Below are positions 31,521 to 43,258 of a DNA stretch of 64,000 nt, piece by piece. The translations under genes and the position numbers were made by a program. Source of the DNA: Diplonema papillatum (Eukaryota > Euglenozoa > Diplonemea > Diplonemida > Diplonemidae). Each line of letters starts with the position of its first letter. The stretch's first letter is position 1. The stretch is taken from positions 62,001 to 126,000 of the forward strand of contig JAPJBO010000231.1 of NCBI GenBank assembly GCA_030068145.1. Reading direction: 5' to 3'. The notes under the pieces were generated by a model. It saw nothing but the letters and a program-made list of their open reading frames with translations. It did not search any database and was not told the origin of the DNA.

Positions 31521-32696
31521 TAGTTACGGATTTGCTCAGGAAGCACGTAACCAGTCAGTCGAACAGCTTTCGGCAAGTCAAGTACTGACTACCGCAAAGA
31601 AGACTTTCCAGCACCACGCCTTCCGTTCGCAGCGCTCGGAATCGGAGACCCAGCGGTATCAAGATCAAACACACGCACACGGCAAACCCTTCTCCGCTTT
31701 TGCAAAGCAGCAGCGCTCAGAATCAGAGTAAAGCTCCCTAGTTCAGGCCACAAGCATCAACGCGAGCGGTCAGACATCTCTTCGCGTTGGTGGCAGGAGA
31801 AGTACCTATCGACCCAAAGCTTGTAGCGCAGTTCTCGTCGAACCAGGGATCCGGACACGAGAACGCTTCGAGGCTGCGTGTTTTACAGTTTTGTTCGTAT
31901 GGGCAATTGGCCAGAATTCCGACCCTGAATAAGAACCATGCAAAAAGCAAACCGGGCAACCGCCACAATTTCTGTTCTCCAATCCAAGTAGCTACCCGCT
32001 GTTGCACTCGTCGCTGCTTTCGGGCGACACGCGCAGCCCTAAGGATTCCACGAAAGGGCGGTCTTCTTTCGTCGCCTTGCCCCCTCTCACCTGTGACGAG
32101 CTACGAACAGCCCAACACCCCAGACACACACCGCTCTCCTGTCTGGACTTCACACGCCTGGAGGCTTACTCTGCGGCCTACGCGCATGCGTTTTCCGAGC
32201 TGATGATGCCAGAAGGACCACCACAGGAAGTCGAAGACAACGTGTTGGACGTCTTGCACGGCACGATACAGCGCAGCCACAGAAAGAAGACCAGATGGAA
32301 CCCTCACCATCGACCTTCGGTCAGCAAAGTGCTATTCGCTGGGTTGCGGTGCGATCGCGGAGAAAAATGAGCGAATGGCTAGGCAGCTGGGAGTGGACAC
32401 GGTCAGCTTCTCGCGATGGAGAAGGCCGGTCCGACGAAACCGAGTTAAGCAGAGGACCGAGGACACGGTTCGGTGTTGCGTATACCATTCGAGCACGCAC
32501 TTGCATCCCCCCCCTTTCCCTCGTGGAATTTCCGCGCCTTGCAAACGGTTCCGCGCCGTCGTTAGCAGGCGGGTCCCTTCCGGGATGCCTGTCCACGGCG
32601 GCTCAATCGCTGTTTTTGTTGGTCACACCCCTCAGCTTTTCGGTTGCCTTTGCTCCACAGAAGTGCATGCTGTATCATGGTTCTACCAGGCCTTAC

Positions 32697-32815
32697 GTTC
32701 AGCACGCTGCACGTACTGATTTCAGCACGTTAAGTTTCTTAGTTTCTTTTTGTACACATGCTGAATCAGTGCGTGTACACGTGCTGAAATCAGTACGGTA
32801 TCAGCACGTACTATC
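32697..32815. repeat. Inverted repeat around CACGTACTGATTTCAGCACG
   Basis: CACGTACTGATTTCAGCACG near 32709 pairs with CGTGCTGAAATCAGTACGG near 32781, with further overlapping CAGCACGT and TACACATGCTGA motifs. A partial outlier, CGTGCTGATTTTCAGTAG, lies at 32980. It looks like a foldback element. Confidence 0.7.
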
Positions 32816-34980
32816 TTTTCTGCAGATTCATCCGGGGAATCAACCGCAGTACCGGGGATTCCGGTCGGCAGATTCTGCTGTTGCTTACCACCGCGGCTGG
32901 AGGGTTGAGGCCGGAGAGGAGGCAGAAGGCAAAGACATGCAGCACTGGCACTATGCTCTGTTTCTTTTTGCCTGACCCTACGTGCTGATTTTCAGTAGGT
33001 ATTTAGCTCCAAGACAAAAGAGCTGCGTAAGCCCTGTTCTGTATTCAAAAAACGTCTGCGAGGCACGTGACACATGCGGGAACACGAGGAACCACAATAC
33101 CCGGGGAAGGAAACTGGCATCTGCACCTGTGCAATCACTCTTCCCAGAATCGGCTACAGACAAACAAAAGCAGCTGACAAATCAACATGGTTCACATCTC
33201 AGCAAGTATGTCGGGTTCTTTCTGGGCCTTTCGACCGCGCACTGGTCGCACACCAGGATGTGCTTTGCGGTGCTGTAGTTGCTTGCGACAACGGATTGTT
33301 ACTGTGTGCAGGTCAGCTTTGGCAAGGTTCTGGGGCCTTTGCGAGATGAAACACCAGAGTCTCACTTTTCTGCGCCTTCTGCGCGGTCAAGTCACCAAAT
33401 GTCCTACCAGCAGGCACACACACACGAACCTAGGGACGATGACCTGTGGATCTTACAGTACTGTAGCCAGTAAGTTACGCCAACCGCAAAAGTCGCGTTT
33501 CAGCGTCCTTCGAGGTAGCCTACGACAAAGTTTCGGATTCCTGGACGATGACCAATGTGGGCTTGGCGACTTCTAGGCGACTCGCAGACTTAGAGGACCC
33601 TAAATGTCATGCTGTTGGGGCCTTGTGCTTTGGAAGTTGCCAATAAGCCGTTCCAGAGACCTAGTTATCTCTTCGCACGTGGTGTGTCATGCTTTCGCCT
33701 CCTTAGCTCGTCTTGATCGTCGCGCTCCGGCGCGCGTTTGGTGCCTCGCTTCTCCTCAGGTTCATCGGTTGCGCGTCGATTTCTGCTTCTTCACGGCGCT
33801 TGGGCGATGGCCGCGCTTTGATGCGCTCCTCTACGCCGTTTTGTTGTCGGCTTCGACGCAGAGTTCGTTCGCCGCTTCTTCGCTCGCGTTGGTGTCGTCT
33901 TTTTGACCCTCGCCGCTGGTTTCGTTGTTGATGTTGCGGTCTCTGATGTTGCTCGTCTTCTGCTGCTTCCGGTAGCAGGATCACTCGATAAGAGAACTTC
34001 ACACAGCCTTCAGGCCCGTTCAGGAAGTTCAGGGTGTAGCTGGTTCAAAGAAAAAGTCAAGTTTTCCCATTCAAGCATCAGACTGCAACCGTAGGATGGT
34101 GGCGGTAAGGGGTCCGTTCAAAAGAAAAAGGTGAAGCAGAAGGTTTCGTGTCCAACTGACATGCCACAAATTTAGGGGTTCCTTCGCCGTTCGACGTGAT
34201 GGTCTGTTGTAGGCACACCGGTGTAGCTCCCTTGCCCGAGCCTTTTTGACGAAGCCGCGCGTTGGCTCAACAAGCGGAGAACGATACGTACGACGTGAGA
34301 GTTGAGCACAAGAAAAGCAATGCAACAACGAAATGACGCGCAAAGTCTCTTCATGCACACGAACGTCACAGTGTGTGTACTTGTGACCAACAATAGTTGA
34401 CTTTTTTTCGTCCGCCAAAAATCACTAAACCCTGCCTCTAAACGCGAAAATTCGGTGTTTTTTGGACTTGTCGGTCTCTTTGATGCCCCCCTGGTCCTCA
34501 TGAGGACCCGGATCTTCGTTTCTCCCCTCCGGGGACGTTGTGGTTTCCCAGCCAAGAAAAGTTTTTTTTTTCTCGAAAAGTTTTATTTTTGCGCGCGCGC
34601 GCGGAAAAATTTTGGGGGTCAAAATAACATGGGCCAGTGATTTATAAGGGGGGTCTTACGTGGGGGTAACCCCCACCATAGGGTTAGCGTCAGTTTCAAT
34701 TGTGAGGCAAATCCTCACATTTTGAAAAAAAAAAACAATAACAGCACGAGCTGCTGTTATTGACAAAAAAAAATCTGGTGTCACATCCTCTAGTCCACCT
34801 TGGAAAACGGAAAAATCCAAAAGAAATATGCGTTTTTTTCGGGAACCCTGGGGGCCAGTCCCGTGGTGTATGGGTCAAACTGGGTCCAACTGCTGGTGGG
34901 GCCTAGCTAAAGTCTCATCATCAGGGGGGGACAGTCAGAAACACGTCACCAAGAAACATACCCCAAAAAAAATTGCCGCT

Positions 34981-35225
34981 GCGCGGGGCCAAGAAACTAC
35001 CCCCCCCTCACAAGTGTATCCAAAAAAAATTTGGCGCTGCGCGGGGCCAAGAAACTACCCCCCCCCTCACAAGTGTATCCAAAAAAAATTTGGCGCTGCG
35101 CGGGGCCAAGAAACTACCCCCCCCCTCACAAGTGTATCCAAAAAAAATTTGGCGCTGCGCGGGGCCAAGAAACTACCCCCCCCCTCACAAGTGTATCCAA
35201 AAAAAATTTGGCGCTGCGCGGGGCC
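34981..35225 (+). repeat. 59-bp tandem repeat, about four units
   Basis: GCGCGGGGCCAAGAAACTAC starts at 34981, 35039, 35098 and 35157, with a last partial unit at 35216. Each unit ends in a run of eight A and TTTGGCGCTGC. 59 is not divisible by three, so the translated repeats are artefacts. Confidence 0.9.
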
Positions 35226-36212
35226 TGAGTCTACAACAATAAGCCAAAACCGTTCTTATACAAGACGGGGAGGACGCGATCTGAAACACGGGGGTCCTCG
35301 GTGAACCGCCCCTGGCGCAGTCGGTCGGGGGTCCAACCCACTGCACCGGGATGGGCACGGTGCAACAGCGAACAGAGGCTTTTCTTCCGCGCAAACTGCG
35401 CTTTTTCTGAAGAGCTTCTGGCCGAACCCCTGTTTTTACATTTCTTCGAGACAAAAAGTGCCCAACATAGCTTCCCCACCAGAAAATGGCTATCCCTCAC
35501 ATTATTTTCAGGTTGTACACGATTTTGAGGGTCCCGCTAATACCCTGACCCCCGCTCCAAAAAAAAAAAAAAGAAAACTGTCGGTGGGCCGCCGTGAGTG
35601 GCCAGCACTGGGGGACCAGCCACTGAAGGGGGGAGCCAGCTTGCTTGTTCTTGGCGTCCACTTTCAGTGGAATGAGCCAGTCAGCGGACTTCGTTGACTC
35701 TTTTGAGGGAGTACTTGGTTGTGGCTATGCAAATGTGCGCCCTACGCAGCTCAAGTTTGCAAGAGCTTCGTTATACTTTGATACAGCAGCAGCTGTCCTT
35801 ACAAGAAGAACCCTGCTTGTTGCACATCCAGTGCCCCTTTTTGAGGCTAGTATTGTAGGCCTGTAGTACCCCATTTGCAGCTTACGTTGTTTTAACTTGA
35901 AGTTCCCTGCCGTACACTTGACACACCTTTTCCTTTATGATCGAGACACGAACGAGACACAATTCGGCTGTGCTGGGCTGCGCTAGGCTACACTGGGGGG
36001 TCCTTGGGTGCAGCTCCGCAACCACACTGAGAAAACACTTTCTTGGTAAAAAGTTAACCACCCCCACAGGCATGTGGAGGAATACAGAGGACCCAGCTTT
36101 CCATATAAACCCCCTGACATGGGCACAAAAAAAAAAAAAAGACTTTAACTACCCTTAGAAACATTTTCTCCTTTCCTCCTTTACTTTGATCATAGGTGTC
36201 ACGGCAAGTTTT

Positions 36213-36252
36213 GGCTTTAAAATACCGACCTTCTAATCCACAAATAACGCTA
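36213..36252 (+). promoter_or_regulatory. TTTAAA leader module, type 2
   Basis: GGCTTTAAAATACCGACCTT and TCTAATCCACAAATAACGCT repeat the 4965-5006 block almost exactly. The nearest downstream open frame is at 36452. It is interpreted as a promoter/leader by recurrence. Confidence 0.45.
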
Positions 36253-36451
36253 AACCTACGCATTTCTTTTGGGAACCCCACTGAGCTGCACTAAGCTGAA
36301 CTTCACAAACGAACAAACGTCGAAAGACACCAATCTGTACGCCCATTCGGGATCGCCGGAAACACAAAACAAATACCGCCAGAAACTTGCCAGCCGCGAG
36401 GTGACCGCTCAGGAGGGCGACGAAAGGGAAGGGAGGGGGTGACTTCGGTGC

Positions 36452-36942
36452 ATGCTGATAGCCACACCGCCGCATGTGCCGAGAAGTCATGGAGCTCCTC
36501 GAAAGACGGCCGCCGCGGTGGGCAAGGAGCTGCTGGCGCACCAGGAGATGCTGAGAGACGCGGTCCGGGGCCTGAAGGAGCTCGAAATGGTCGAAGACCA
36601 AATCTTCCAAGAGATGGAAGCAGCCGAGCACCGGCGTCGGAACCGTCGTTCCGGACCTGGACTGCGTGACAGCTGGCGCATGGCAAGGCAGAAGCGCAGG
36701 ACGCAGAACTGCAAGCAGTTCCGCGTCGAAAAATGCGACGCGCTGACCATCAGGCAGGGCGGCAGCGTCTTCCCGGACGCCGGCCTCGTCTTCAACCGGC
36801 ACACACACGGCCCGAGGCTCAACAGGAGCGAGCTCGGCGCGTCTGCTGATCGCGCGTGCCGCGGCGACACGCCATCTGCTGGGCGCTTCCTTCCGCAAGA
36901 TGAGAACTCTCGTATGGCTTCCCATTTTCTTTCTGTTTTTTG

Positions 36943-36943
<1 letters not shown>
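36452..36943 (+). CDS. Hypothetical protein with N-terminal coiled coil
   Basis: A GC-rich 163-codon frame about 200 bp downstream of a leader module. Residues 22-60 (GKELLAHQEMLRDAVRGLKE, LEMVEDQIFQEMEAAEHRRR) are strongly helical. The rest is basic and unstructured-looking (MARQKRRTQNCKQFRVEKCD). No family is recognised. It runs to a stop next to the direct repeat at 36943. The start choice is uncertain: coding may begin in another exon, and a Cys-rich frame downstream (37027-37195) could be a further exon. Confidence 0.35.
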
Positions 36944-37945
<1,002 letters not shown>

Positions 37946-38455
37946 GTCGGGGTGGACCAGTTGGCGAATGCGTTGTAATTCGCAACTAGCGGCCACCTCG
38001 AGGATTTTCCCAAGTCTCTCCGTCCAAGAAGAAGGTAGTTAAACCTTCAGCTTTGAGCATTTTATTTTTGGACAAAGTGGTTTAGGTACAGACAAATGAC
38101 GATTTCACAGCACGTATTGCAGCCATGAAGTCTGTATGTATCGTACGAGTGCGCCACCAGGAGGAAAAGCAACGAAGTGTGCCACTGGCTAAATTCGATG
38201 AATACACCCCTTCCCCGGAAAGCCCACCGGTGGTATAAAGGGAGTTTGCGGGCCAGGCCGGCAGGTCTTCAAAACCCTCGGTTCCTGCTGGGGAATCTTG
38301 CGCTTGCAGCAAATCAAACAAAAACGTGAACTCGGTGTCGGTCACAAGAGCCATGGAAATGGCAAAGCACGTAGGAAATAACAGCGCGCGCTAAAATAAG
38401 CCGATTCGTCGGCAATATGCAACAAAAGATACACGCACAAGCACACGTGCTGCCA

Positions 38456-38580
38456 CTACAGCAGATACGATACGCACACTAACATACTATACCGTAAAGG
38501 AGCCTTTACGACAAGGGTCACCCGGAGACTTTAAAACCCCGGATCCCTAAGCGAACTTGCACTCTAAAACCAAACAGAGC
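38456..38580 (+). promoter_or_regulatory. TTTAAA leader module, type 1, with upstream box
   Basis: GCAGATACGATACGCACACT, a TTTACGACAAGGGTCACC box, CGGAGACTTTAAAACCCCGG and AGCGAACTTGCACTCTAAAA appear in the same order as at 45833-45918 upstream of another gene. The two regions align for about 90 bp, although the neighbouring ORFs are unrelated. Confidence 0.5.
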
Positions 38581-38642
38581 TGCCACGCACAGCGCCTCCT
38601 GGCGCTACGGAAAAGCAGATCCAACAATCGCACTACAAGCCG

Positions 38643-39035
38643 TTGCGCGGCGTTCGACGACCTGCGCCGGTTGACGAGCAAAGCCGTGCCAGCGAAGGAC
38701 CCGCGGAGCAGCAAAACCACGCCGTGCACCGTCGACCAAGCTCAAGACAAAGCAGCCAGTACGGCACGCCGGCGGCACAGAAGCCGACACCCGCCCCGCC
38801 AGCACACGTCCACCGCGGCAGCCGCCTGTCCGTCCCCCACCCGCACCCCGGGCTCACCATATTACTCGACGTGCACTGGGAATCCGCCTTGTCCGGCATC
38901 CAGACAGTCTGCCTGGCAGCCGTGGCCGCGCATGGCTGTCCCTGCGTCTCTCACCGGCAGTCCACAGCGTCCACGTACACACCCGCTTCCGTCACCACAC
39001 CTACTCTTCCTCATTTCTCATCCCCGGAGTCGTGA
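38643..39035 (+). CDS. Hypothetical GC-rich frame downstream of a leader module
   Basis: The open frame runs about 130 codons with Arg/Pro/Ser/His-rich composition (QNHAVHRRPSSRQSSQYGTP, TPAPPAHVHRGSRLSVPHPH). It lies 60-100 bp after the leader module. No ATG suits the frame's left end well, and no domain is recognisable. It could be a short secreted or disordered protein, a decayed exon, or chance in GC-rich DNA. Confidence 0.25.
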   Translation: MRGVRRPAPVDEQSRASEGPAEQQNHAVHRRPSSRQSSQYGTPAAQKPTPAPPAHVHRGSRLSVPHPHPGLTILLDVHWESALSGIQTVCLAAVAAHGCPCVSHRQSTASTYTPASVTTPTLPHFSSPES

Positions 39036-39365
39036 TGGCAGAGGGGCTGGTTCCCAAGTTTTCTGCCAGGGGTAAATACCAAGGAAGTTGAACTCGGGCT
39101 CCAAATATATTGCGTAGGAGGGGGGCGCCCACAGGGTGCGAAGGGAATGGGAACTAGCGCTGCGACGCTACTGCCACAACCCCCGTCTCCTCGCCTTCGT
39201 GGCTAGCCGTCTTTCTAGCCTTTCGGGCACCTCATTCCAACTCTGCCGGAACCCTACTGCCCCCGACCACACCGGTGGAATCCGCTATGCAACCGGCCGC
39301 GGTTCATGAGCGTTCGCTACGAGGCTGGTGAAACCACAAAAAGAATAGGCGCGATGTTTGTTTGT

Positions 39366-39442
39366 ACGTGCCGGGGGAGGATTAGCCTATTAGTGAGCGA
39401 TAGTGAGTCAATATGATCGGTAGGCTAATCTTCTCCCAAACA
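39366..39442. repeat. Inverted repeat with AGGCTAATC termini
   Basis: GGGGGAGGATTAGCCTA (39371) and TAGGCTAATCTTCTCCC (39421) face each other. The first bases of the window (CAGGCTAATCCTCCCCGACA, then ACGTACAAACAAA) are an inverted match of 39350-39391. This is probably a transposon terminus that occurs at least twice in the window. Confidence 0.7.
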
Positions 39443-40551
39443 CGCTGCCAGCGTTCTCTTTCGTGTTTACAATTAATTGTGATTACGAAAAGGTAGAAAG
39501 ATATTCTGCCGCCCCGTGGACATCATCGATTCAAAGACAGACCCGATCCAGGCAAAGCACCAAATAGGAATAGCCCACCGGCGCCGAGGTCGTTGGCTCG
39601 CTGGTCGAAGCCAAACGATGGGCACGCCAGTGGCACCGGTTTCAGCGGTTTTTGAGTCAGGGGAGGGAAGGTGTGGTGTGCTCAAAGTTCGTCCTCTGTT
39701 TGCTTTCGTAGTGTTTTTTCCGCGCATTCTTCAACCAACCGCCCCTCTGCCTCCCTTCCACCCGTGGTTCTGGGCGTTTCCACGCACCAGAATACGTTGC
39801 AGTTCCGGCTGGCATCTGTTTTCGAGCTCCCACGTTTCAGGCTCGTGTTCGCACGGCATGTCGCCAGCAGAGTTCAGAAGGCACGTCCGCCACAATTCGT
39901 CCGGCAACGTAACCCCTGCGCCTGTGCAAACCAGTACACGATACTAGACAAGGGAGAGAGCCCATGCCAGTTTTGGCGCGTCTGCAGTATCAGCCTGCTC
40001 GGGTATCCTTCACGTGCAGACTTCAGGAATAAAGGAGGGAACTCTGCACGACAGCTTCGAAGTCTATGCGTGCGCACTTGCAAATGTGCCTTTGCCGCGC
40101 ATGACGCCGAAAGACTTTCTCACTTTGCAACTCCTGCGCTAGTCACGCCACCCGCAAGCCCGGGCGGCCAAAACTGCACCAGATGCCGACAGGAAGTATA
40201 AAGCGAGCGTGTGCGTTCCACTGCGGCCAGGCAAGGAGCATGGGCGACAAGACTGGCCTACGTCCTGAAGACATGAATGGAAGGAAAATACGCCAACTGT
40301 AAACGACCCACGCACCTGGACGCGACCCTTTTCACTCCACCACGGGAGGACGGGCACCGGCCAAGCCACTATCCGAGGAAAAGTTGTAGAACGTGGGGGG
40401 CCCAAGACTACACTCCACGAAGGGATGTACTTGGTGTCGGTCACAAACAGTCCCGGACATGGCTAGCCATAACCCATAACGAAAGCGTGCACTAAATATA
40501 CAACCCGTAACCACATAGCCCTTTCTTGCTCTAAGAGAACCCCTTCATGAA
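39443..40551. other. Intergenic, no gene seen
   Basis: Overlapping short frames on both strands, none with motifs. Confidence 0.4.
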
Positions 40552-40612
40552 CGGTCACACGGAGACCCTAAAACCCCGGAATTTCAAGCGAACTTTAACT
40601 CTGAAAAAAGGA
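40552..40612 (+). promoter_or_regulatory. TTTAAA-like leader module before the stefin gene
   Basis: CGGTCACACGGAGACCCTAA, AACCCCGGAATTTCAAGCG and AACTTTAACTCTGAAAAAAG form the best-preserved long type-1 module, with CCTAAA in place of TTTAAA. It ends 100 bp before the stefin start codon and is followed by a purine-rich leader. This is the clearest case of the module preceding an identifiable gene. Confidence 0.5.
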
Positions 40613-40711
40613 ACGATCAAACAAAAGGTCGAAAGACAACTGGACTGGCGTTCATCGTCGGAAACACAAACAGGCGAACCACGAAACAAGCCGGCCAACG
40701 CCCGAAGAAAC

Positions 40712-41017
40712 ATGGCGGTCATGTGCGGGGGGTTCTCGGCGCCGCGCGATGCATCGGACGAGGAAAAGACACTCATCTCGAGCGTGAGGAGTGCCGTGGA
40801 AGAGAAGGCCGGTGGAAAGTTTGATGTGTTCGAGGTCGTGTCCGTCTCCAGCCAGGTGGTGGCTGGTACGAGGTACAAGGCAAAGATTAACGTCGGCGCC
40901 GGTGGGTTCGCCCACGTCTGGCTTTTCAGACCACTTCCATGTAACGGCGGCGACATCTGCCTCGAGAAGGCCGTGTTCGACAAAAAAAAGCAAGAGTCTT
41001 CCCACGTAACGTCGTGA
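40712..41017 (+). CDS. Stefin (type-1 cystatin) cysteine-protease inhibitor
   Basis: 101 residues, the usual length of cytosolic stefins, which block papain-family proteases by inserting three segments into the active-site cleft. All three are visible: an N-terminal Gly pair (MCGGFSA), the QVVAG loop within VSVSSQVVAGTRYKAKINVG, and a late LP hairpin (LFRPLPCNGG). There is no signal peptide and no disulfide pattern, consistent with an intracellular inhibitor. The start at ATG 40712 (MAVMCGG) is chosen. The second ATG at 40721 would give the classic MCGG start. Upstream in-frame sequence reads through the leader module and is not protein-like. It is intronless. The C-terminal tail (KKKQESSHVTS) is shorter on aromatic residues than in animal stefins. 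Confidence 0.85.
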   Translation: MAVMCGGFSAPRDASDEEKTLISSVRSAVEEKAGGKFDVFEVVSVSSQVVAGTRYKAKINVGAGGFAHVWLFRPLPCNGGDICLEKAVFDKKKQESSHVTS

Positions 41018-41090
41018 CTCTGCGCAATCTCGAGCGAGAGACCTCCCACGTACGTCCCCTGCTGCTCTTGTTGACATAGTGGCCGTACAT

Positions 41091-41150
41091 GACCAACCGG
41101 AGACCTTAAAACACCGAACCTCCTCTAAACCACAATAAACGCTAGAAAGT
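41091..41150 (+). promoter_or_regulatory. TTTAAA-like leader module, orphan
   Basis: CAACCGGAGACCTTAAAACA and AACCACAATAAACGCTAGAA blend the type-1 and type-2 modules. No plausible plus-strand ORF follows within 700 bp, so it may mark a lost gene or an RNA transcript. Confidence 0.35.
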
Positions 41151-41255
41151 GCAGCTCAATAAAAGCGCTCTTCAAATGCGTTGAGCGTTTCGTCGACTCT
41201 GCAGCTTTTGGACGTAGCTTTCCTCGATTGTAATTTTAGTAGTGCTGATCAGCGG

Positions 41256-41897
41256 TCAATTTAGAACCTTCAGCCACCATGACGACAGAGGTTCTCGACA
41301 AGTGAACGCGCTCATCGAGACGTGGCTCGTGGTCAGCGGCGTGTCCCGGAGTCCATGACTGCGCCGCTCGAGGCGTACCTTCGTGAAAATGCGCCTCGCA
41401 CAATTCCAGCAGTTGACGATGGACTGCTTTGTTGCAGCTGATTTTTTCTCGGACGCGTCCGCAGCTGGGCGAGCGGATTCTCTCTTTTCCTCTGCCTTGC
41501 GCGGCGGCAACGTACCCTCGTTTCCGTAACCTTTTTTAACGTAGCAGAACTTGGAGCCTGTTGCGTCCCCGAAAGTCATGAAGTATTTATCCACAGGACC
41601 TTTTCGAAGGTGGTGAACAAGCCAGCCTGGGGCTTTCTGGTAAATATCTTTCCTGCTGTGGAAAGGAAGGTTGGAAGTCCACTGGAAATAAAACAGCTGT
41701 GCCGCGGTGAAGGTTCTGGAAGCATGCTGCTGACAAGGGCAGGAAGACTTCTTTAGTTGCGTGGGTGAAAGCGAATTCAAAGTCCTTCGCGGGGGAGGAG
41801 ATTCAGAGAATTGAAGCACTGCGACATTGGAGGTTTCTGAGTATTTTGCGTTTACGGCCTGGGGCTGGAAACTGAGAGCATCCTGCAATTGGAACAA
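41256..41897 (-). CDS. Doubtful minus-strand frame
   Basis: 213 codons with a Cys/His-containing middle (CPCQQHASRTFTAAQLFYFQ), FMTFGDATGSKFCYVKKGYG and a basic region. No family is recognised, GC is lower than in clear genes of the window, and short repeats lie beside it. It could be remnant transposon coding or chance. Confidence 0.2.
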   Translation of the reverse strand: MFQLQDALSFQPQAVNAKYSETSNVAVLQFSESPPPRRTLNSLSPTQLKKSSCPCQQHASRTFTAAQLFYFQWTSNLPFHSRKDIYQKAPGWLVHHLRKGPVDKYFMTFGDATGSKFCYVKKGYGNEGTLPPRKAEEKRESARPAADASEKKSAATKQSIVNCWNCARRIFTKVRLERRSHGLRDTPLTTSHVSMSAFTCREPLSSWWLKVLN

Positions 41898-42002
41898 ACA
41901 ACCTGAAAGAGTTTAGAAGTCCCTTCGGCCACTCTATCGCGCTGCGAAACCGTCCAGTAGCTAGCAACTCTCGTCCAAACTCCATCCATCCCCGATGACT
42001 TC

Positions 42003-42176
42003 TTCGGAGCTCGCACCTGGTGACGTCTTGTATGTTCATTTGGCGGCGTTGGATTACATACAGGTCCACATCCGGTCCTAGGTCCTCCTTCTGGGGTCGT
42101 ATCTGGGGTACATGCTGCCCGGTGACGTCTTGTATGTTCATTTGGCGGCGTTGGATTACATACAGGTCCACATCCC
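42003..42176 (+). repeat. Two-copy direct repeat
   Basis: GGTGACGTCTTGTATGTTCA, GGCGGCGTTGGATTACATAC and AGGTCCACATCC occur at 42019-42075 and 42120-42176, about 101 bp apart. Confidence 0.85.
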
Positions 42177-42920
42177 CTCTCTCTCAGGTGCCGCGTATCG
42201 ATACCCCCTCCCTCGTCCCGATATATTCATTCCAAAGCCGGTCTCCGTTCCTCTCCTTCCGGCCTTCTCTCCTGTTCCTTCCAGGCAACCCTCCGTTCTA
42301 GTCTGCTCCGCCCAATCGAGGAGGTGCGAAGGTTGCGAGGTTTCACTACCGGTTGTTCATGGACAACTCGTTTTTCGTGTTTAAGTTTTGAAGCGCTCAG
42401 CCATTTCTCTCGATTGATTGATGCTTCACGCCGATGACTTAACCATGTGATGCGCTTCAAGCCAGTCTACAGTCTGCAAGATCCCAAGCACGCGTACGCT
42501 GGCACAGTCCGGGTGTCGGAGAAGAAAAGGCGCGTGGCGAAAGGTTCCGTGAAAGAGAGTGCGCCGTTTTATTACGAGGACTCCACGGAGCGTTTCCGGC
42601 TTGGTGCAATCTGGCACTGCCTTTGGGAATCAACACGATTTACCAAGAAGCGTCAACAGGGGTTGAAGTAATTGTACATTTTGCGTACATTTGTGATGCT
42701 GTGTGTTATTCAGTGATGAGTATTGACCTTCTGTGTATAGTGTGGTACTCATATGCATGCAAATGACTCCCCACTAACGCAACAAGACGACCTTCTGTGA
42801 TACGCTGTGATTTTGAAAATGCCAACCCCTTGATGGGAGATTTTTCACCTGAAGTTGTACAGGGGGAAAACCGAGGCTGAAAACCAGGGCCCGATCCCCT
42901 GGTTATGTGAACCACTGCCC
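42177..42920. other. Intergenic; one short frame
   Basis: A frame at 42447-42671 encodes MRFKPVYSLQDPKHAYAGTV and a basic remainder (74 codons). It may be an exon, but no partner or motif supports it. Confidence 0.3.
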
Positions 42921-43120
42921 CCCCGTGTTAGTGTCGCCTTACCTAAAGGCACCTTTCCTAAAAGGCGACACTAACACGGGAAGCCGTTGGTGAGGATGAT
43001 ACATTCTTCATGCAAATACAGGGAACCTTATTGAGAACCGTCTTCCCGTGTTAGTGTTGCCTCGCGTTTTCAGGCAAAAAGCCGACACTGACAAGGGCTA
43101 AACGGAGGCGACACTACACG
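42921..43120. repeat. GTGTTAGTGTCGCC foldback elements
   Basis: CCCCGTGTTAGTGTCGCCTT at 42923 is mirrored by AAGGCGACACTAACACGGG at 42963. A diverged pair follows (CCGTGTTAGTGTTGCCTCGC at 43042, GGAGGCGACACTACACGG at 43104). They appear to be very short MITEs or transposon-end remnants. Confidence 0.75.
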
Positions 43121-43232
43121 GTGCACTAGTCAAGGAGTTTTTTGACTTTGACTAGTGGTTTAGTAGTCAAAATTTTGACTAGTAAAATGACCAGAGCCAC
43201 TAGTTAAAATGACTAGCGCACTAGTAAAGATG
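43118..43232. repeat. ACTAGT-rich short repeats
   Basis: GCACTAGTCAAGG, TGACTTTGACTAGTGG, TTTTGACTAGTAAAATGACC, GCCACTAGTTAAAATGACTA and GCACTAGTAAAGATGACTAG form an irregular, partly palindromic array directly upstream of the broken gene copy at 43259. Confidence 0.75.
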
Positions 43233-43258
43233 ACTAGTCCTCGCAGCTTGGCTCAAAA

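Larger units (their letters stand above)
31521..36212. other. Long repeat-rich stretch without an assignable gene
   Basis: A frame at 32150-32370 encodes DFTRLEAYSAAYAHAFSELM and EVEDNVLDVLHGTI and may be an exon. No splice partners or family were seen. Structures include the inverted repeats at 32697-32815, a 27-bp palindrome at 34736-34762 (CAATAACAGCA arms) beside A-runs, and the 59-bp tandem array at 34981-35225. A/T homopolymers are frequent at 34.5-36.1 kb. Confidence 0.35.

Noticed and set aside
34828-35304. Frame with repeated PPPSQVYPKKIWRCAG peptides
   Set aside because: A product of the 59-bp tandem repeat, which changes frame with each unit.
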